Of a stretch of 64,000 nucleotides of DNA, positions 61,822 to 64,000 are shown one piece after another (the first letter of the stretch is position 1; each line of letters begins with the position of its first letter). The position numbers and the translations under genes are program-made. The stretch is from Nitrospirota bacterium. GTDB taxonomy: Bacteria; Nitrospirota; Thermodesulfovibrionia; Thermodesulfovibrionales; UBA9159. The notes below the pieces were generated by a model. The model ran no database searches. It saw only the letters and a list, made by a program, of their open reading frames with translations, and was not told the DNA's origin. The stretch is taken from contig JAMCWJ010000052.1 in the NCBI GenBank assembly GCA_023475105.1, forward strand, positions 1 to 64,000. The letters are read 5' to 3'.

Positions 61822-64000
61822 ATGCGGATGAAATATTTCTTTTCCCAAACGAAAGGGTTTGTATGGGTCACTTTTTTTCTTGTTTTCACACTTCTCGGAA
61901 GCACGGTCCGGGCGGATCAGCCAATGGACATTCAGCAGGACAGCAATGCCTCTGAAGAATTCATGCCTCTCCGCGCTCCATCACCGGGAGCAAATGCAGT
62001 CCCTCCTGTTACCTGTTTTGCCGGCAGCTACGAAATCGAAGGGCCTCCGTTATTTCCCGGCCGTTCGGATGGGCTTGGGACCGAAGTGACCGTTCTGGGC
62101 GTTCAGATGTCGATCCCCGGCGCCTGCCCGGAAGTTTTGGGGAGAGTACGCCTCGGCCTGCACGGAACGTCTCTTCTCGCGCATTGGACCAGCTGCTCCG
62201 GCACGCTCCGCAATGTTACCCTCTCCGCCCGGCTGGACGGTTTTACGTGTCGTCTCTTGGACGGAGCGCTGATCCTTCCCGGCGCCACGAGGCGGTTCCA
62301 GGCCCATCTGAAACCACTTTCGGAAACGGGTGATGGCACCGTCGGCGGCGACGGCGATGGAGGGGGCACGCCAGCGGGAGGAGGTTCGAACAGCGGCACC
62401 ATCCAGATGGCTTTCCAGCGCTATTATCTGTCCCTGTCGCAGCGGACAGCGCCAAAGGGGTATATGCCAAAGGGCGCTCTCAGCAACGCGAACAGGCAGA
62501 TAGCGGCGATGCCGATCTCATTTGATAGGTGGGTAAGTCTCGGCGGGCCTGCGGAGGGCGCAGTAAATGCCCTCGCAGTGGACCCGCTTGATACCGCGCA
62601 TTGGCTCGCGGGAGGCGCCTACGGCGGGATTTGGGAGACCCATGACGCCGGAGCGACGTGGACGCCAAGGTCGGACGAGCAACTTTCACTCGCTATTTCG
62701 GCAATCGCCTTTGCGCCGAGTTCCCTGAATGTGGTTTACGCGGGGACCGGGAGCTACGGTATCTACCCCGGGATCGGTATCCTCAAATCGATCGACGGAG
62801 GCGCCACCTGGGGCCTGATTTCCGGACAAACTTTCGCCGGTTTGGGGGTCTCTGCGATCAGAGTTTCAGCTTCCAGTCCAAGTGTCGCCGTCGTGTCGAC
62901 CATGGACCACATAGCCTCACTTTTTCCCGATGCTCATTTTCCGCCCGGACCGAAACCGAAACCGGGAGTTTACGCTACGGATACCGGCGGCTCTTTCTGG
63001 AACCTGACTCTTCAGGGTAATGCGACGGATGTTGTAATACACCCGACATGGCCCTGGCTGTATGCCGCCCTCGGAGCGTCAAAGGGAGACCCCTCGAATG
63101 GAGTATATCGCACGAAGAATAACGGCACGAAATGGGATCCGATCAGTGGACCGTGGAGCGGTAAATCGGGCGGTGTGGGAGAGATCAAGCTCGCCTCGGC
63201 GCCTTCCAACCCGAACACACTCTACGTGAGTGTCCGGGACGCATATGACGGGAAGGGCAAGGATGGCCGGCTTCTCGGGCTCTGGAAGACGACCAATGCG
63301 TGGGACGACACCCCGGTCTGGACCGAGATCCCGTGGAACGGCCCTCAAAACACCGACTATATGGTAGGACGGACCTTCCATACCATAACGGTACATCCGA
63401 CCGATCCCCACATCCTTTACGCCGGGGGAGTCTTTCTCTACAAATATGACGGCGCGCAGTGGCACCCCTACTCGGGGGCGTTTCACAGCGACGGGTCGAT
63501 CGACTACTTCACGCACGTCGACCACAATGCCCTTGCGTGGGTGCCTCCGCTCAACCTCCTTGACGGTAATGACGGAGGCGTCGCCATGAAGAACGAAGAC
63601 GATGAAGGGAGCTTATGGCAAGGCCGGGGCGGCAACCTCGTCCTGGGCGCTCTCTACTCGGGAGACGTGAAGCCGGCTTCTCTCAAGGAAGAAGAGCCTG
63701 CGCCGGCGGCTGTTCTTGCGGGAGTTGTCGACAGCGGTGTCCATCTCATGGATGTTTCCGTCGGATCGTGGAGCAAGCTACTGGGAGGGGACGGCATGGA
63801 TGTCTTCTTCGGGGCGAACAGCAAAAGAGGCGGTTGGAGCCTCTACGGAGGCACGCCGTACTTGATGCGCAGGACGACCGGTACGCCGAATGGGGCGACA
63901 GTGAGCGAATCTATACCCGTGGCCGAGCTCTATGGCGGAGGAGGTTTTCGGATGAAGCCCTGCCCCGCCAATGATAACATAGTATTATTCGGCGGGGATC
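61822..64000 (+). CDS. Secreted BNR/VPS10-like beta-propeller protein (partial)
   Basis: A large exported protein running off the window edge (at least 726 codons), so it is absent from the ORF track. A signal peptide (FVWVTFFLVFTLLGSTVRA) leads into an N-terminal domain with several cysteines (about residues 60-165) and a Gly-rich linker. Beta-propeller blades follow with Asp-box-like repeats: GIWETHDAGATWTP, GILKSIDGGATWG, YATDTGGSFWN and YRTKNNGTKWD. This fits sortilin/BNR or GH74-like glycoside hydrolases, but no catalytic residues can be assigned. AAGGAAGGAG precedes the ATG at 61822. Confidence 0.87.
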   Translation, partial: MRMKYFFSQTKGFVWVTFFLVFTLLGSTVRADQPMDIQQDSNASEEFMPLRAPSPGANAVPPVTCFAGSYEIEGPPLFPGRSDGLGTEVTVLGVQMSIPGACPEVLGRVRLGLHGTSLLAHWTSCSGTLRNVTLSARLDGFTCRLLDGALILPGATRRFQAHLKPLSETGDGTVGGDGDGGGTPAGGGSNSGTIQMAFQRYYLSLSQRTAPKGYMPKGALSNANRQIAAMPISFDRWVSLGGPAEGAVNALAVDPLDTAHWLAGGAYGGIWETHDAGATWTPRSDEQLSLAISAIAFAPSSLNVVYAGTGSYGIYPGIGILKSIDGGATWGLISGQTFAGLGVSAIRVSASSPSVAVVSTMDHIASLFPDAHFPPGPKPKPGVYATDTGGSFWNLTLQGNATDVVIHPTWPWLYAALGASKGDPSNGVYRTKNNGTKWDPISGPWSGKSGGVGEIKLASAPSNPNTLYVSVRDAYDGKGKDGRLLGLWKTTNAWDDTPVWTEIPWNGPQNTDYMVGRTFHTITVHPTDPHILYAGGVFLYKYDGAQWHPYSGAFHSDGSIDYFTHVDHNALAWVPPLNLLDGNDGGVAMKNEDDEGSLWQGRGGNLVLGALYSGDVKPASLKEEEPAPAAVLAGVVDSGVHLMDVSVGSWSKLLGGDGMDVFFGANSKRGGWSLYGGTPYLMRRTTGTPNGATVSESIPVAELYGGGGFRMKPCPANDNIVLFGGD

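Overview
The window is 64 kb of chromosomal bacterial DNA, densely coded and GC-rich apart from one AT-rich island. It suggests an anaerobic or facultative Gram-negative, diderm bacterium. The evidence is type IV pilus ATPases, periplasmic and lipoprotein-type products, a SPOR protein, GmhA-type LPS sugar metabolism, CooC and FdhD accessory proteins, and multiheme c-type cytochromes with HybA- and NrfD-like partners. The mixture fits Nitrospirota (Thermodesulfovibrionia-like) or a related deltaproteobacterial lineage. That placement is inference: no rRNA or tRNA gene is visible.

Layout. 1-6.2 kb: accA (partial) and dnaE on the minus strand, then rpmH-yidD-yidC on the plus strand, with no rnpA between rpmH and yidD. 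6.3-13.5 kb: pilB-pilT-pilC-pilS-pilR. 13.5-25.2 kb: fdhD, then a long plus-strand run of a lytic transglycosylase, zapB-like/zapA, cooC, queH, a DUF2905 protein, a SpoIID-like protein, queA, a SPOR protein, phoH (apparent ACG start), a short PgpH-like HD protein, ybeY and a DgkA-PAP2 fusion. 25.3-29.7 kb: an ABC exporter, a PHP-APH fusion protein and a SIMPL-domain protein, all minus strand. 29.9-40 kb: argJ, a DUF362 ferredoxin, a LysE-type exporter, a CAP protein, a sugar dehydrogenase-like lipoprotein, rsmI, a ferritin-like protein, nadE, and a DUF438/hemerythrin/PAS protein behind a well-placed FNR-type site. 40-46.2 kb: uppP, ruvB-ruvA-ruvC, gmhA, an Fn3 lipoprotein and argH. 46.2-47.3 kb: an AT-rich island with thyX and a frameshifted GIY-YIG nuclease pseudogene. 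47.4-49 kb: an M56-type peptidase and a companion protein.

49.1-57.9 kb is the most interesting block. A good sigma70-type promoter leads two small paralogous membrane proteins, a multiheme cytochrome c, a Tat-exported Fe-S protein and an NrfD-like quinone-site subunit. These are followed by a 13-CxxCH membrane-anchored cytochrome, a diheme-type cytochrome b, and a two-component system whose periplasmic sensor domain contains a CxxCH heme-attachment motif. Together they read as a quinone-to-periplasm electron-transfer module with its own heme-based sensor. That whole-system reading is inference.

58-64 kb: a radical SAM protein, an unknown 213-aa protein and an ArsA-like ATPase on the minus strand, then a secreted BNR/VPS10-like beta-propeller protein running off the right end.

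A roughly 125-bp intergenic repeat with imperfect terminal inverted repeats occurs in two full copies (38.3 kb and 55.3 kb, opposite orientations). A shortened third copy (43.8 kb) supplies the 3' end of a neighbouring gene.
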